Assembly: GCA_946619805.1 (NCBI GenBank)
Contig: CAMOMM010000034.1
Span: 1 to 8,053, forward strand
DNA from: an uncultured Bacillota bacterium
GTDB taxonomy: Bacteria > Bacillota_I > Bacilli_A > Erysipelotrichales > Erysipelotrichaceae
DNA: 8,053 nucleotides
Reading direction: 5' to 3'
Both the position numbers and the translations under genes were made by a program. Positions 1 to 6,289 of the stretch are shown here, piece after piece (position 1 is the first letter of the stretch; each line of letters starts with the position of its first letter). The notes under the pieces are model-generated. The model searched no databases, had not been told where the DNA came from, and saw nothing but the letters and a program-made list of their open reading frames with translations.

Positions 1-126
1 ATACAGAGCCATGACGCCTCCGGGCTTGCCGTTTCTGTCAATTATGATAACTTCATGTCTGTCTTTTACCAGCTGTGTTGCCAGCGTAAGAGAGGCTATG
101 CCGGCACCGATAATTATTATTCTCAT
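1..126 (-). CDS. FAD/NAD(P)-binding oxidoreductase, N-terminal part only
   Basis: Read on the minus strand from an ATG at 126-124, an open frame of exactly 42 codons runs off the left edge. It begins MRIIIIGAGIASLTLA, a beta strand followed by a GxGxxS dinucleotide-binding loop (residues 7-12), then an alpha helix, then a second strand HEVIIID ending in an acidic residue (about residue 36), and a KPGG turn. This is the classic Rossmann beta-alpha-beta start of FAD-dependent oxidoreductases; the acidic residue would bind the ribose of FAD or NAD. A GAGGAA ribosome binding site (138-133 on the minus strand) lies 6 bases before the ATG. The gene diverges from the transporter at 173. The substrate cannot be judged from 42 residues. 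A TrkA-like NAD-binding domain is a less likely alternative, because the GKPGG turn after the second strand is more typical of flavoproteins. Confidence 0.8.
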   Translation of the reverse strand, partial: MRIIIIGAGIASLTLATQLVKDRHEVIIIDRNGKPGGVMALY

Positions 127-175
127 AATCTGTTCCTCAAAACTATTATATAATAACAGTGAGGAATTGATTATG
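124..175. promoter_or_regulatory. Mirror-symmetric divergent promoter and translation-start region
   Basis: The 46 bases between the two divergent start codons form an interrupted palindrome centred between 149 and 150. Its core is TATTATATAATA (144-155), which places a perfect TATAAT on the plus strand at 149-154 and another on the minus strand at 150-145. Flanking it are TTCCTCA (133-139) and TGAGGAA (160-166), the ribosome binding sites of the two genes, and CATAATC (124-130) and GATTATG (169-175), which contain the two start codons. From 123 to 176, 21 of 27 base pairs of the mirror match. Transcription about 7 bases beyond each -10 would start at about 161 (plus) and 138 (minus), right at each ribosome binding site, giving leaders of about 12 bases. 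No good -35 box is seen for either direction. The symmetry is directly visible; the promoter activity is inferred. Confidence 0.7.
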
Positions 176-1567
176 AAAGATAACAATAAGATAAATGCAC
201 GGCGGCAGAGCCGGGAGCTTTCCAGACTTCAGAAAATAAAGGAAAAGAACAAGGGAAAATACTATTTTGCCGTGCTTATTATTCTGATACTGCTGGTAGA
301 CGTTATTGATAACATCACAACAAACGCCACCGGTTCAGTCACTTCGGCCTTCATCAGGGAGTTCTTCATAGACGGTCATCTCTTTGGCAAAGACTACGAC
401 CTTAACAGCGGTCTGGCTCTGCATAATACCATTAATCTGATCGGTTATGTAATAGGGCTTCTGACCCCGTTCTATAAGGCACAGGCAGACAGATACGGCC
501 GAAAACCGCTGTTTGTCATTTCAACTCTGGGAATGACAGTGGGACTGCTGATTGTTTATTTCTCCAGAAGCTATTTCGTATTTCTTTTGGGTAACTTCAT
601 CATGACGTTCTTTCTGAGTCATGACATTCAGATCATATATCTTCTTGAGGAATCCCCTGCGAAATACCGCGCTACAGTATACAGTTTCATCAAGGGACTC
701 GGCGGGTTAAGTGCCATATTGCTGCCGTTAATGAGAAACTTTCTGCTGCATAATGACGAGACACTATGGCGCAATATCTTCCTGCTCCCGGGTATCGCAG
801 GACTGATAATATGCATACTGGTTTTCCTGTTTGCCAGGGAAACAGAGACCTTTGTTCAGGGAAGAATTGACTATCTGAGCATTCCGCAGGAAGAAAGGGA
901 ACAACAGCGGAAGCTGCTGAAGCAGCAGAAAAAGGCTGACAGCAATAAGGCAGGCATAATCAATGCCATCAGATTTATTTTCTCTCATAAAGAACTAAGA
1001 GATCTGATAATCATCAAGACCATATTTGACGCTGCCATCATAGCCGTAACAAACTATGAACCTATAATGACGGAAGCCGGCATGAGCGCCGCAGATAAAA
1101 CCATTGCGCTGTATTTTTATCCGGTAATATACTGTGTGTCAGTAATGATTTCCGGTATATTGGCTGACCGCTGGGGCCGCAAGAAGACAGTAGTGCTGTT
1201 CGGTACGATCTGCTTCATTACCTTCACCATGTTTGTCATTTCTGCCCGCAACCTGTGGAATCCAAGAATTGTCGGGCTGATGTACGGCTTATATCTGGGA
1301 GGTTACTGGATCGGCAGAGACTATATGGAAATAGTATCTACGGAAATGGTGCCGACTGACATCAGAGCTTCCATAGTCGGAGCCGAAGGACTGCTTGTCT
1401 ACATAGGCATGGCTCTGGGATTTGCCTTTGTCAATATCGGCATGTTATTCATGCCTATCTGGCTGACCTGCCTTATATTCATCGTACCATGTGTCTCTGT
1501 TTCAATCATACTGTTTAACAGAAAGGTCAGAGAGACCAAGGGCATTGATTACAGAACAATAGAATAA
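173..1567 (+). CDS. Major facilitator superfamily transporter (sugar-porter-like)
   Basis: A 464-residue inner-membrane secondary transporter with about twelve hydrophobic segments. A charged cytoplasmic N-terminus (residues 1-28) precedes TM1 (about 31-47). The two copies of the family's loop signature are present: DRYGRKP at 106-112 between TM2 and TM3, and ADRWGRKK at 331-338 in the second half, as expected for two six-helix bundles. ExxPxxxR-like loops, ESPAKYR (160-166) and EMVPTDIR (391-398), and a C-terminal VRETKG (452-457) resemble the sugar porter and related subgroups. A long polar central loop (about 222-260, rich in Gln, Lys and Glu) joins the halves. The start at 173 is chosen because GAGGAA (161-166) lies 6 bases upstream and the N-terminus fits; an in-frame ATG at 11 would overlap the divergent gene. 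The substrate cannot be assigned. The divergent flavoprotein suggests joint expression, and a terminator follows. Confidence 0.88.
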   Translation: MKDNNKINARRQSRELSRLQKIKEKNKGKYYFAVLIILILLVDVIDNITTNATGSVTSAFIREFFIDGHLFGKDYDLNSGLALHNTINLIGYVIGLLTPFYKAQADRYGRKPLFVISTLGMTVGLLIVYFSRSYFVFLLGNFIMTFFLSHDIQIIYLLEESPAKYRATVYSFIKGLGGLSAILLPLMRNFLLHNDETLWRNIFLLPGIAGLIICILVFLFARETETFVQGRIDYLSIPQEEREQQRKLLKQQKKADSNKAGIINAIRFIFSHKELRDLIIIKTIFDAAIIAVTNYEPIMTEAGMSAADKTIALYFYPVIYCVSVMISGILADRWGRKKTVVLFGTICFITFTMFVISARNLWNPRIVGLMYGLYLGGYWIGRDYMEIVSTEMVPTDIRASIVGAEGLLVYIGMALGFAFVNIGMLFMPIWLTCLIFIVPCVSVSIILFNRKVRETKGIDYRTIE

Positions 1568-1585
1568 GTGTGATAAGTGAAGAAT

Positions 1586-1610
1586 GCATCCGGTGATCCG
1601 GATGTTTTTT
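1586..1610 (+). terminator. Rho-independent terminator after the transporter gene
   Basis: CATCCGG (1587-1593) and CCGGATG (1598-1604) form a perfect 7-bp GC-rich stem around a TGAT loop, with an extra G-T pair at 1586/1605, followed by a run of six T (1605-1610). It begins 19 bases after the transporter stop. It also lies only 21 bases before the ABC ATPase start, so the ABC genes are probably not simply co-transcribed with the transporter. Confidence 0.88.
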
Positions 1611-1630
1611 CTGCTGTTTAAGGACTTTTT

Positions 1631-2527
1631 ATGAATCCGGACTATGAAGTAATAGGAGAAACAATGCTGGCAGTCAGGGATTTACATAAAAGCTATGGAA
1701 ACAGAGAAGTACTCAGAGGAGTATCTTTTACTGTCTCCAAAGGACAGATAGTCTCACTTCTTGGAAGCAACGGATCAGGGAAAACCACGACCTTCAGATG
1801 TCTGCTGAATCTTACGGATTACCGGGAAGGAAGCATAAGATACAATGGGGCTAAAACGGATGGCAGAAAAATGGGATATCTTCCGGAAGATAGGAGCCTT
1901 TTCTTTGACGTGGAAATATACAGACAGCTTAAATATGTGGGTATGCTGAAGGGAATGAGTCGGGAAGACGCAGACAGAGAGATCACTTACTGGATGGACA
2001 GGCTGAAAGTCAGCCAATACCGTCATGAAATACCATTGATGCTTTCCAAAGGCAATCAGCAGAAGATCCAGCTGATCATGTGCCTGCTGGGTAATCCGGA
2101 AATCATCATAATGGATGAACCGTGGACCGGACTTGACCGGGACAATGCCGGCATTTTTCAGTCGGTATTACTGGAACTGAAGCGGAAAAACCGAATGATC
2201 CTTTTATCATCACACCAGTACCAGCCCATACAGGAGTACTGTGACCGATTCCTGTATCTTAAAAACGGTGAGATCGTCATAAACAAAACACGAGGACAGT
2301 TTCAGGCCATGCCGGAAAGAATTGTTGAAGTTGAGCATGATGCAGACTTCTTCTTCCATGATGAACTGATAAGAAAAACGGTAACAAAAGACCGCAAGGT
2401 AAGCTTTCTGATGAGCAGCGATGAGGATGCCTGGAGAATAATGGAAAAAATAAAAGGGATGAAGGCGGTGACATCCATAAAGAAAAGGTGCCTTAATATT
2501 AATGATGTAATCGGAGAACTGAAATGA
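1631..2527 (+). CDS. ABC transporter ATP-binding protein, NatA/YhaQ type
   Basis: A 298-residue cytoplasmic ATPase that would power the permease encoded next. Motifs in order: Walker A GSNGSGKT (45-52); Q-loop region GYLPEDRSLF (82-91), with Glu at the usual Gln position as in the NatA/YhaQ subgroup; signature LSKGNQQK (138-145), also characteristic of that subgroup; Walker B IIIMDEP (158-164); D-loop GLD (167-169); and switch His195 in SSHQ. After about residue 222 comes a C-terminal extension like the accessory domain found in many such ATPases. All catalytic residues are present. Two starts are plausible: ATG 1631 with AAGGA 6 bases upstream, or ATG 1664 with AGGAG 5 bases upstream, which would give 287 residues starting MLAVRDLHKSYG, the usual family N-terminus. 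The gene overlaps the permease gene by 4 bases (ATGA). The exported substrate (sodium, drug, peptide) is unknown. Confidence 0.9.
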   Translation: MNPDYEVIGETMLAVRDLHKSYGNREVLRGVSFTVSKGQIVSLLGSNGSGKTTTFRCLLNLTDYREGSIRYNGAKTDGRKMGYLPEDRSLFFDVEIYRQLKYVGMLKGMSREDADREITYWMDRLKVSQYRHEIPLMLSKGNQQKIQLIMCLLGNPEIIIMDEPWTGLDRDNAGIFQSVLLELKRKNRMILLSSHQYQPIQEYCDRFLYLKNGEIVINKTRGQFQAMPERIVEVEHDADFFFHDELIRKTVTKDRKVSFLMSSDEDAWRIMEKIKGMKAVTSIKKRCLNINDVIGELK

Positions 2528-3627
2528 AAACGATCATAGGCTTTTATCTTCACAAACGCTTTCTGAATAAAACAGCGATCCTGCTTAATGCGGTGATCTT
2601 TGCTGCGGTCGGTCTGTTGTTTCATCTGGATATGATCATGGCAGACAAACAGGAACTGCCTGTTTATCTTGATGCCAGCTGCGGCAGTGTTGCGGAAAAG
2701 CTGATGGATATGGATGAGATCTATACAGTAAATGTAGAAGACCGGGAAGATTATCACACCCTTCATTACGATGAAGGCTGGATCCTTAAGGTCAGTAGTG
2801 GGGATGGCAGTAAAATTGCCGGTAAAGTTGAAGATGATCTGCGAAAGATACGGAAGGACAGGTATCTGCAGGGTGCTGATCTGAAAACCAGGGAGTTTCT
2901 GCAGCAGTATACCGAAGAGCTTTCAGTTATATTGCGGGATGATGAGTCAGTTGATGCGAATACCATCGTACTTTCAGTGATCTTCTATCTGATCCTGACT
3001 TATTCAAATATGATAGCCAATGAGATGGTCTATGAAAAGGCCTCCCATACTCTGGAAGTGATCATAAGCCTGGTTGGTGAAAGGATACACTTCATCAGTA
3101 AAATACGGACTGCCTATCTGTCGCTGATGATACAGGGAGTGGCAGTTCTGGTAAGTTTTCTGGTATGGCTGTTTGTCAGGTTTCAGGAAGACCATCTGAG
3201 AGGCTTACTGAAGTATGTAAATAACACTGAAGGTATCAGCACCGTATCCTTATCCAGAGGAAAGATCATTCTGATCCTGTCCATTGTCATTGCCGGTCTG
3301 CTGCTGATACAGATAATCATGCAGATAATTACCAGCCTTTTGAAAAACAGCGAAGAAGTGGCTACATTCCAGAATATTTACTACATCCTGCTGGTAGTCA
3401 TTTACTATGTTTTCATTCTCAAGAAACAAAGCAACATTACCGGCGGACTTATTTCCGGGGTGTTTTCCTATCTGCCGGTGGCTTCCATGCTGGTAATGCC
3501 GGTCAGACTGATAGAGTCTTCAGCATCTTTACCCGAAGGAATGATTTCACTGATCATTACGGTGACTTTTACCGTTGTCATGGCGGAAGCATATCTTTCC
3601 AGGTATAGAAAGATACTTCTGAAATGA
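2524..3627 (+). CDS. ABC-2 type permease (NatB/YhaP-like)
   Basis: A 367-residue integral membrane partner of the preceding ATPase. Hydrophobic segments lie at about 17-38, 146-165, 198-219, 247-273, 284-300, 307-327 and 340-358. A polar domain of about 105 residues between the first and second segments should face outside, the layout of ABC-2 exporters of the NatB/YhaP kind. After the second segment, EKASHTLEVIISLV followed by SKI (171-194) matches the conserved amphipathic coupling region of this family, which contacts the ATPase. The ATG overlaps the ATPase stop (ATGA at 2524-2527), with GGAG at 2513-2516 inside the ATPase gene, so translation is probably coupled. No accessory protein, substrate peptide or two-component regulator is encoded nearby, so the substrate stays open. 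No clear terminator follows the stop. Confidence 0.87.
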   Translation: MKTIIGFYLHKRFLNKTAILLNAVIFAAVGLLFHLDMIMADKQELPVYLDASCGSVAEKLMDMDEIYTVNVEDREDYHTLHYDEGWILKVSSGDGSKIAGKVEDDLRKIRKDRYLQGADLKTREFLQQYTEELSVILRDDESVDANTIVLSVIFYLILTYSNMIANEMVYEKASHTLEVIISLVGERIHFISKIRTAYLSLMIQGVAVLVSFLVWLFVRFQEDHLRGLLKYVNNTEGISTVSLSRGKIILILSIVIAGLLLIQIIMQIITSLLKNSEEVATFQNIYYILLVVIYYVFILKKQSNITGGLISGVFSYLPVASMLVMPVRLIESSASLPEGMISLIITVTFTVVMAEAYLSRYRKILLK

Positions 3628-3638
3628 TGATTCTATAC
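3603..3638. repeat. 8-bp inverted repeat spanning the permease stop codon
   Basis: GTATAGAA (3603-3610) and TTCTATAC (3631-3638) are perfect reverse complements separated by 20 bases, with the permease stop (3625-3627) in the loop. There is no T run after it, so it is not a standard terminator. The right arm lies in the -35 area of the promoter proposed for the phosphatase gene. It could be an mRNA 3' hairpin, an operator, or chance. Confidence 0.4.
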
Positions 3639-3651
3639 AGCGAGGCAAAAA

Positions 3652-3660
3652 TGATATGAT
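3652..3660 (+). promoter_or_regulatory. Extended -10 promoter for the phosphatase lipoprotein gene
   Basis: TGA followed by TATGAT (3655-3660, 5 of 6 matches to TATAAT) forms an extended -10 element. Upstream -35 candidates are weak (TTCTAT at 3631-3636 with an 18-base spacer, or TATACA at 3634-3639 with 15), which suits an extended -10 promoter. Transcription would start near 3667, giving a leader of about 20 bases that holds the AAAGGAGG ribosome binding site (3673-3680). Confidence 0.5.
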
Positions 3661-3687
3661 ATAAATATACGTAAAGGAGGATCGTCT

Positions 3688-4860
3688 ATGAAGAAATCCT
3701 TGAAAATAATGATGACGGTATTGCGGATAATGATGACAGTCCTTAGTGGATGCAGTAAACCGCAGCCGCAGTTACCTAAGGCAGAAAACCTGGCTGTACA
3801 GCATGAAACCGAGTTTGGCGGTGTTTATATCAAGATGACCATAGATGACTTCAATAAACTGGGGTTTGAATATGGCGACAGTGTTACCGTTGAATTCTCC
3901 AATGGCTACAAACTGGAAGACATTCCATATTACAACGGCTATTATGTGGATGCCGGTCAACGGTTATTGATTGCCTATCCTGGTTACGACTATATCAAGG
4001 CTGCCATCAACTATGGCGAAGACCTCTGGGAAAGAGCCAGGCTGAAATCTTCCGGAAATGAAACCACGCTGTGGAAGGAAGCGGCTCTGGAGGAGCATTC
4101 CACTGCTTCAGTCTATCTGAAGGAAAGAGGAAAGTATAAGGATGTACAGGAAGCCAGAGACATTCATTATTCAGATGACAGAACCAAATATCCAAGTGAT
4201 ATCGTATTCGCCAATTTCCGTGACATGGAAATGGGTTCACTGAAACGGGGAATGGTGTACCGTTCGGCTTCACCGTGCGACAACCAGCATAACAGAGCGC
4301 CTTATGTTGATGCTCTGATAAAGCAGGCCGGTATCAAATGCATTCTTAATCTGGCTGACAACGATACCAAAATAGAAAAATACATCAGCGCTGACGGCTT
4401 CAGTTCACCGTATTTTCTGGAACTCTATAACGCAGGAAATGTGTACCCTATCGCTCTGAGTATGAACTATATGTCTGATGAATTTGCACAGAAGATCGCC
4501 CGGGGACTTATCGAAATATCCGCAAAGGAAGCACCGTATCTTATCCACTGTACAGAGGGAAAGGACAGGACCGGGTTTGTCTGCATGCTGATTGAAGCAC
4601 TTGCTGGAGCAGGATATCAGGAAATAGCTGATGATTACATGGTGACTTATGACAATTACTATAAGATCAATCCGGAAAAGGAACCGGTAAAATATCAGAC
4701 GATACTGGAACACAACCTTGACGGCATGCTGCAGTTTATTGCCGGTGAAGGTGTAGATATCAGAACAGCTGATCTGAGCAGCTGTGCCCGTAATTATCTG
4801 CTTAAGGCAGGAATGACTGCTGAGCAGATTGACATCTTCCTTAAGAGAATTACGGAGTAA
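3688..4860 (+). CDS. Lipoprotein tyrosine/dual-specificity phosphatase
   Basis: A 390-residue protein predicted to be exported and lipid-anchored. Its N-terminus carries KK, a hydrophobic stretch broken by Arg13, and a lipobox LSGC with Cys22 as the likely lipidated residue. Residues about 43-120 form a beta-rich domain containing GDSVTVEFSNG and YYVDAGQRLLIAYPGY. Residues about 155-389 are the phosphatase domain, with RSASPCDNQHNRAPYVD (192-208) and the catalytic loop HCTEGKDRTG (287-296): nucleophile Cys288 and phosphate-binding Arg294 in a CX5R motif. The GKDR form is that of the MptpB/LipA-like family (Y_phosphatase3), which includes secreted enzymes acting on phosphotyrosine and phosphoinositides. 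The start is fixed by AAAGGAGG, 7 bases upstream. The gene has its own promoter and a bidirectional terminator, so it appears monocistronic. The substrate is unknown; the catalytic residues are intact. Confidence 0.88.
   Translation: MKKSLKIMMTVLRIMMTVLSGCSKPQPQLPKAENLAVQHETEFGGVYIKMTIDDFNKLGFEYGDSVTVEFSNGYKLEDIPYYNGYYVDAGQRLLIAYPGYDYIKAAINYGEDLWERARLKSSGNETTLWKEAALEEHSTASVYLKERGKYKDVQEARDIHYSDDRTKYPSDIVFANFRDMEMGSLKRGMVYRSASPCDNQHNRAPYVDALIKQAGIKCILNLADNDTKIEKYISADGFSSPYFLELYNAGNVYPIALSMNYMSDEFAQKIARGLIEISAKEAPYLIHCTEGKDRTGFVCMLIEALAGAGYQEIADDYMVTYDNYYKINPEKEPVKYQTILEHNLDGMLQFIAGEGVDIRTADLSSCARNYLLKAGMTAEQIDIFLKRITE
3706..3747 (+). repeat. 21-bp tandem duplication within the signal peptide region
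   Basis: Two adjacent 21-base units (3706-3726 and 3727-3747) both begin ATAATGATGAC and match at 13 of their first 14 positions before diverging. They encode IMMTVLR and IMMTVLS, so the hydrophobic core of the signal peptide is made of a repeated heptad. Removing one unit would leave only 14 residues before the lipobox Cys, so the duplication probably built the present signal length. Confidence 0.75.
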
Positions 4861-4879
4861 AAGAGAATCCAAAGAAACG

Positions 4880-4905
4880 AAAACAGCAGGGCTTCCTGCT
4901 GTTTT
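4880..4905. terminator. Bidirectional rho-independent terminator
   Basis: AAAACAGCAGG (4880-4890) and CCTGCTGTTTT (4895-4905) form a perfect 11-bp stem around a GCTT loop. A-rich sequence on the left and T-rich sequence on the right let it act in both directions. It lies between the convergent phosphatase gene (stop 4858-4860) and rarA (minus-strand stop at 4911-4909), 3 bases from the rarA stop. Confidence 0.9.
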
Positions 4906-4908
4906 ACG

Positions 4909-6162
4909 CTATTTTAGATTCTTAAGTTTATTGGTACGGTAATATTTCTTCAGCTTTTCGTAGTTTTCCGCCAGTGCCTTTTCGTAGGAGCTGTTGGTGT
5001 TTGGTTTATAGAACTGCTCATTTTTCAGCTGATCAGGCAGATACTGGATCAGATGCCACTTGTCTCTGGCACCGTAATCGTATTTTTCGTCATCAGCCAG
5101 ACCTACAGGGGTAAGGCGCAGATAGACAGGAACATCAGCTGGAGTAGTTGAAGCGACTTCATAGGCTTTGTGTATTGCGTCAACACCGCTGCGGGATTTA
5201 GGTGAAAGTGCCAGATCGATCACTGCTACTCCCAGAGGGATCATTCCTTCCGGAAAACCAACTTTCTTGGCTGCTTCGATGGCAGTAACCATGCGGGCAG
5301 CAGCGGCAGGGTTAGCCAGACCGATATCCTCATAGGCAATTACCGTAAGTCTTCTTTCTATGGAATCCATGTCGTTTGCCATGATCAGACGGGCCAGATA
5401 GTACAATGCAGCGTTGACATCAGAGCCTCTGATAGACTTCTGCAGGGCACTGACAGCGTCGTAATGGCCATCGTCATCATGGTCCATGCTCATGTTGACC
5501 AATGGAGAATACTTTCTGACCAGATCAAGAGTAATGGTGCTGTTCTGACAGCCGATGGCACAGATCTCCAGAATGTTGTAGGCATAGCGGAGGTCGCCAT
5601 TGCTGTTGTTGGCTATCAGCTTAACGGCGTCTTCTTCAATTGAAATCGTATTGTCATAACCATCCTTTGAGGTAATGGCATTATTAATGGCAGTAATGAT
5701 ATCTTCTTTGGTAAGAGGCTTAACCTCCAGAAGATGACATCTTGACCTTATCGCCGGATTAATGGCGAAGTAAGGGTTGGAAGTGGTGGCACCGATCACC
5801 GTGATCAGTCCGGATTCAATATGCGGAAGCAACAGATCCTGCTTGTCCTTGTTGAGACGGTGGATCTCATCAATGATGATGATAAGGCCCGGGAACATTT
5901 TGGCTTCTTCAAATAAAGTGACCAGATCCTTCTTGTTGCCGGTTACCGCGTTGAACATGCGGTATGGCAGATGAAGTTCACTGGCCAGAGCTACAGCCAG
6001 GGTAGTCTTTCCGCATCCCGGTGGCCCATAGAAGATCATGGAAAAAAGGCGTTTCTGATCAACGCAGTTTCTTAATAACATTCCTTCACCAGTCAGATGC
6101 TGCTGACCCAATACGTCATCCAGTCTGGTTGGCCTTAATTTAAATGCCAGAGGTTCCTTCAT
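4909..6162 (-). CDS. rarA: Replication-associated recombination protein RarA (MgsA), AAA+ ATPase
   Basis: A 417-residue cytoplasmic AAA+ ATPase of the clamp-loader clade, related to eukaryotic WRNIP1/Mgs1, known to act at stalled replication forks. The opening [15 protein letters not shown] (9-23) is the family N-terminus. Walker A is GPPGCGKT (46-53), Walker B IIIIDE (94-99), sensor 1 GATTSNP (124-130), candidate arginine finger in RSRC (139-142), and sensor 2 NGDLRYAYN (188-196). The C-terminal half holds the MgsA tetramerisation region, including [27 protein letters not shown] in two stretches (233-259) and YEDIGLANP (277-285). Length and motifs are normal for the family. The ribosome binding site AAAGGA lies 7 bases before the ATG. 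The gene is transcribed alone on the minus strand between a bidirectional terminator and its own promoter, divergent from dtd. Confidence 0.96.
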   Translation of the reverse strand: MKEPLAFKLRPTRLDDVLGQQHLTGEGMLLRNCVDQKRLFSMIFYGPPGCGKTTLAVALASELHLPYRMFNAVTGNKKDLVTLFEEAKMFPGLIIIIDEIHRLNKDKQDLLLPHIESGLITVIGATTSNPYFAINPAIRSRCHLLEVKPLTKEDIITAINNAITSKDGYDNTISIEEDAVKLIANNSNGDLRYAYNILEICAIGCQNSTITLDLVRKYSPLVNMSMDHDDDGHYDAVSALQKSIRGSDVNAALYYLARLIMANDMDSIERRLTVIAYEDIGLANPAAAARMVTAIEAAKKVGFPEGMIPLGVAVIDLALSPKSRSGVDAIHKAYEVASTTPADVPVYLRLTPVGLADDEKYDYGARDKWHLIQYLPDQLKNEQFYKPNTNSSYEKALAENYEKLKKYYRTNKLKNLK

Positions 6163-6180
6163 TTGTTTTTCCTTTGATAA

Positions 6181-6197
6181 AGCCTTTGATTAAGGCT
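6181..6197 (-). promoter_or_regulatory. Hairpin at the predicted 5' end of the rarA transcript
   Basis: On the minus strand AGCCTT (6197-6192) and AAGGCT (6186-6181) form a perfect 6-bp stem with a five-base loop. The predicted first transcribed base of rarA, 7 bases after its -10 box, is A6197, the first base of the stem. The ribosome binding site begins 5 bases after the stem and remains unpaired. A hairpin at the extreme 5' end is known to protect mRNAs from decay; that role here is inferred. Confidence 0.45.
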
Positions 6198-6203
6198 GAC
6201 TAA

Positions 6204-6232
6204 ATTATACTATATTCTGTTTCAAGTTAGAA
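6204..6232 (-). promoter_or_regulatory. Promoter of rarA
   Basis: A perfect TATAAT lies on the minus strand at 6209-6204. A weak -35 candidate, TTCTAA (6232-6227), is 17 bases upstream. Transcription would start at about 6197, giving a leader of about 35 bases before the rarA ATG. A TTGAAA also occurs here but is only 10 bases from the -10 and cannot be its -35. Confidence 0.6.
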
Positions 6233-6252
6233 GTGAATCAAAGAAGATTTCT

Positions 6253-6280
6253 TTGTTTATTCCGGAAAAGTATATATAAT
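6253..6280 (+). promoter_or_regulatory. Promoter of the dtd-DUF951-ychF operon
   Basis: A perfect TATAAT at 6275-6280 with a partial -35, TTGTTT (6253-6258), at a 16-base spacer. Transcription is expected at about 6286-6288, which is 2-4 bases before the dtd ATG at 6290. The transcript would therefore be essentially leaderless. The neighbouring AT repeats leave the exact -10 register a little uncertain. Confidence 0.6.
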
Positions 6281-6289
6281 ATAAATGAT

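Noticed and set aside
11..172. Longer transporter reading frame starting at ATG 11 (518 residues)
   Set aside because: It would run antisense through the oxidoreductase start and the divergent promoter, has no ribosome binding site, and ATG 173 has GAGGAA at the right distance with a family-like N-terminus.
1874..1903. Glu instead of Gln in the ABC ATPase Q-loop as a sign of inactivation
   Set aside because: The LPEDR/LPEER form is normal in NatA/YhaQ-type ATPases, and Walker A, signature, Walker B and the switch His are all intact.
2302..2766. 154-codon open frame antisense to the ABC genes
   Set aside because: It overlaps the clearly coding ATPase and permease genes, and its translation shows no recognisable domain and low-complexity stretches typical of shadow frames.
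4405..4872. 155-codon open frame antisense to the phosphatase gene
   Set aside because: It runs opposite the catalytic domain and starts within the intergenic region beside the terminator; Cys- and Ile-rich with no recognisable motif.
6233..6289. GTG-initiated extension of dtd
   Set aside because: The extra 19 residues are not part of Dtd proteins, there is no ribosome binding site, and the perfect TATAAT box lies inside the extension.
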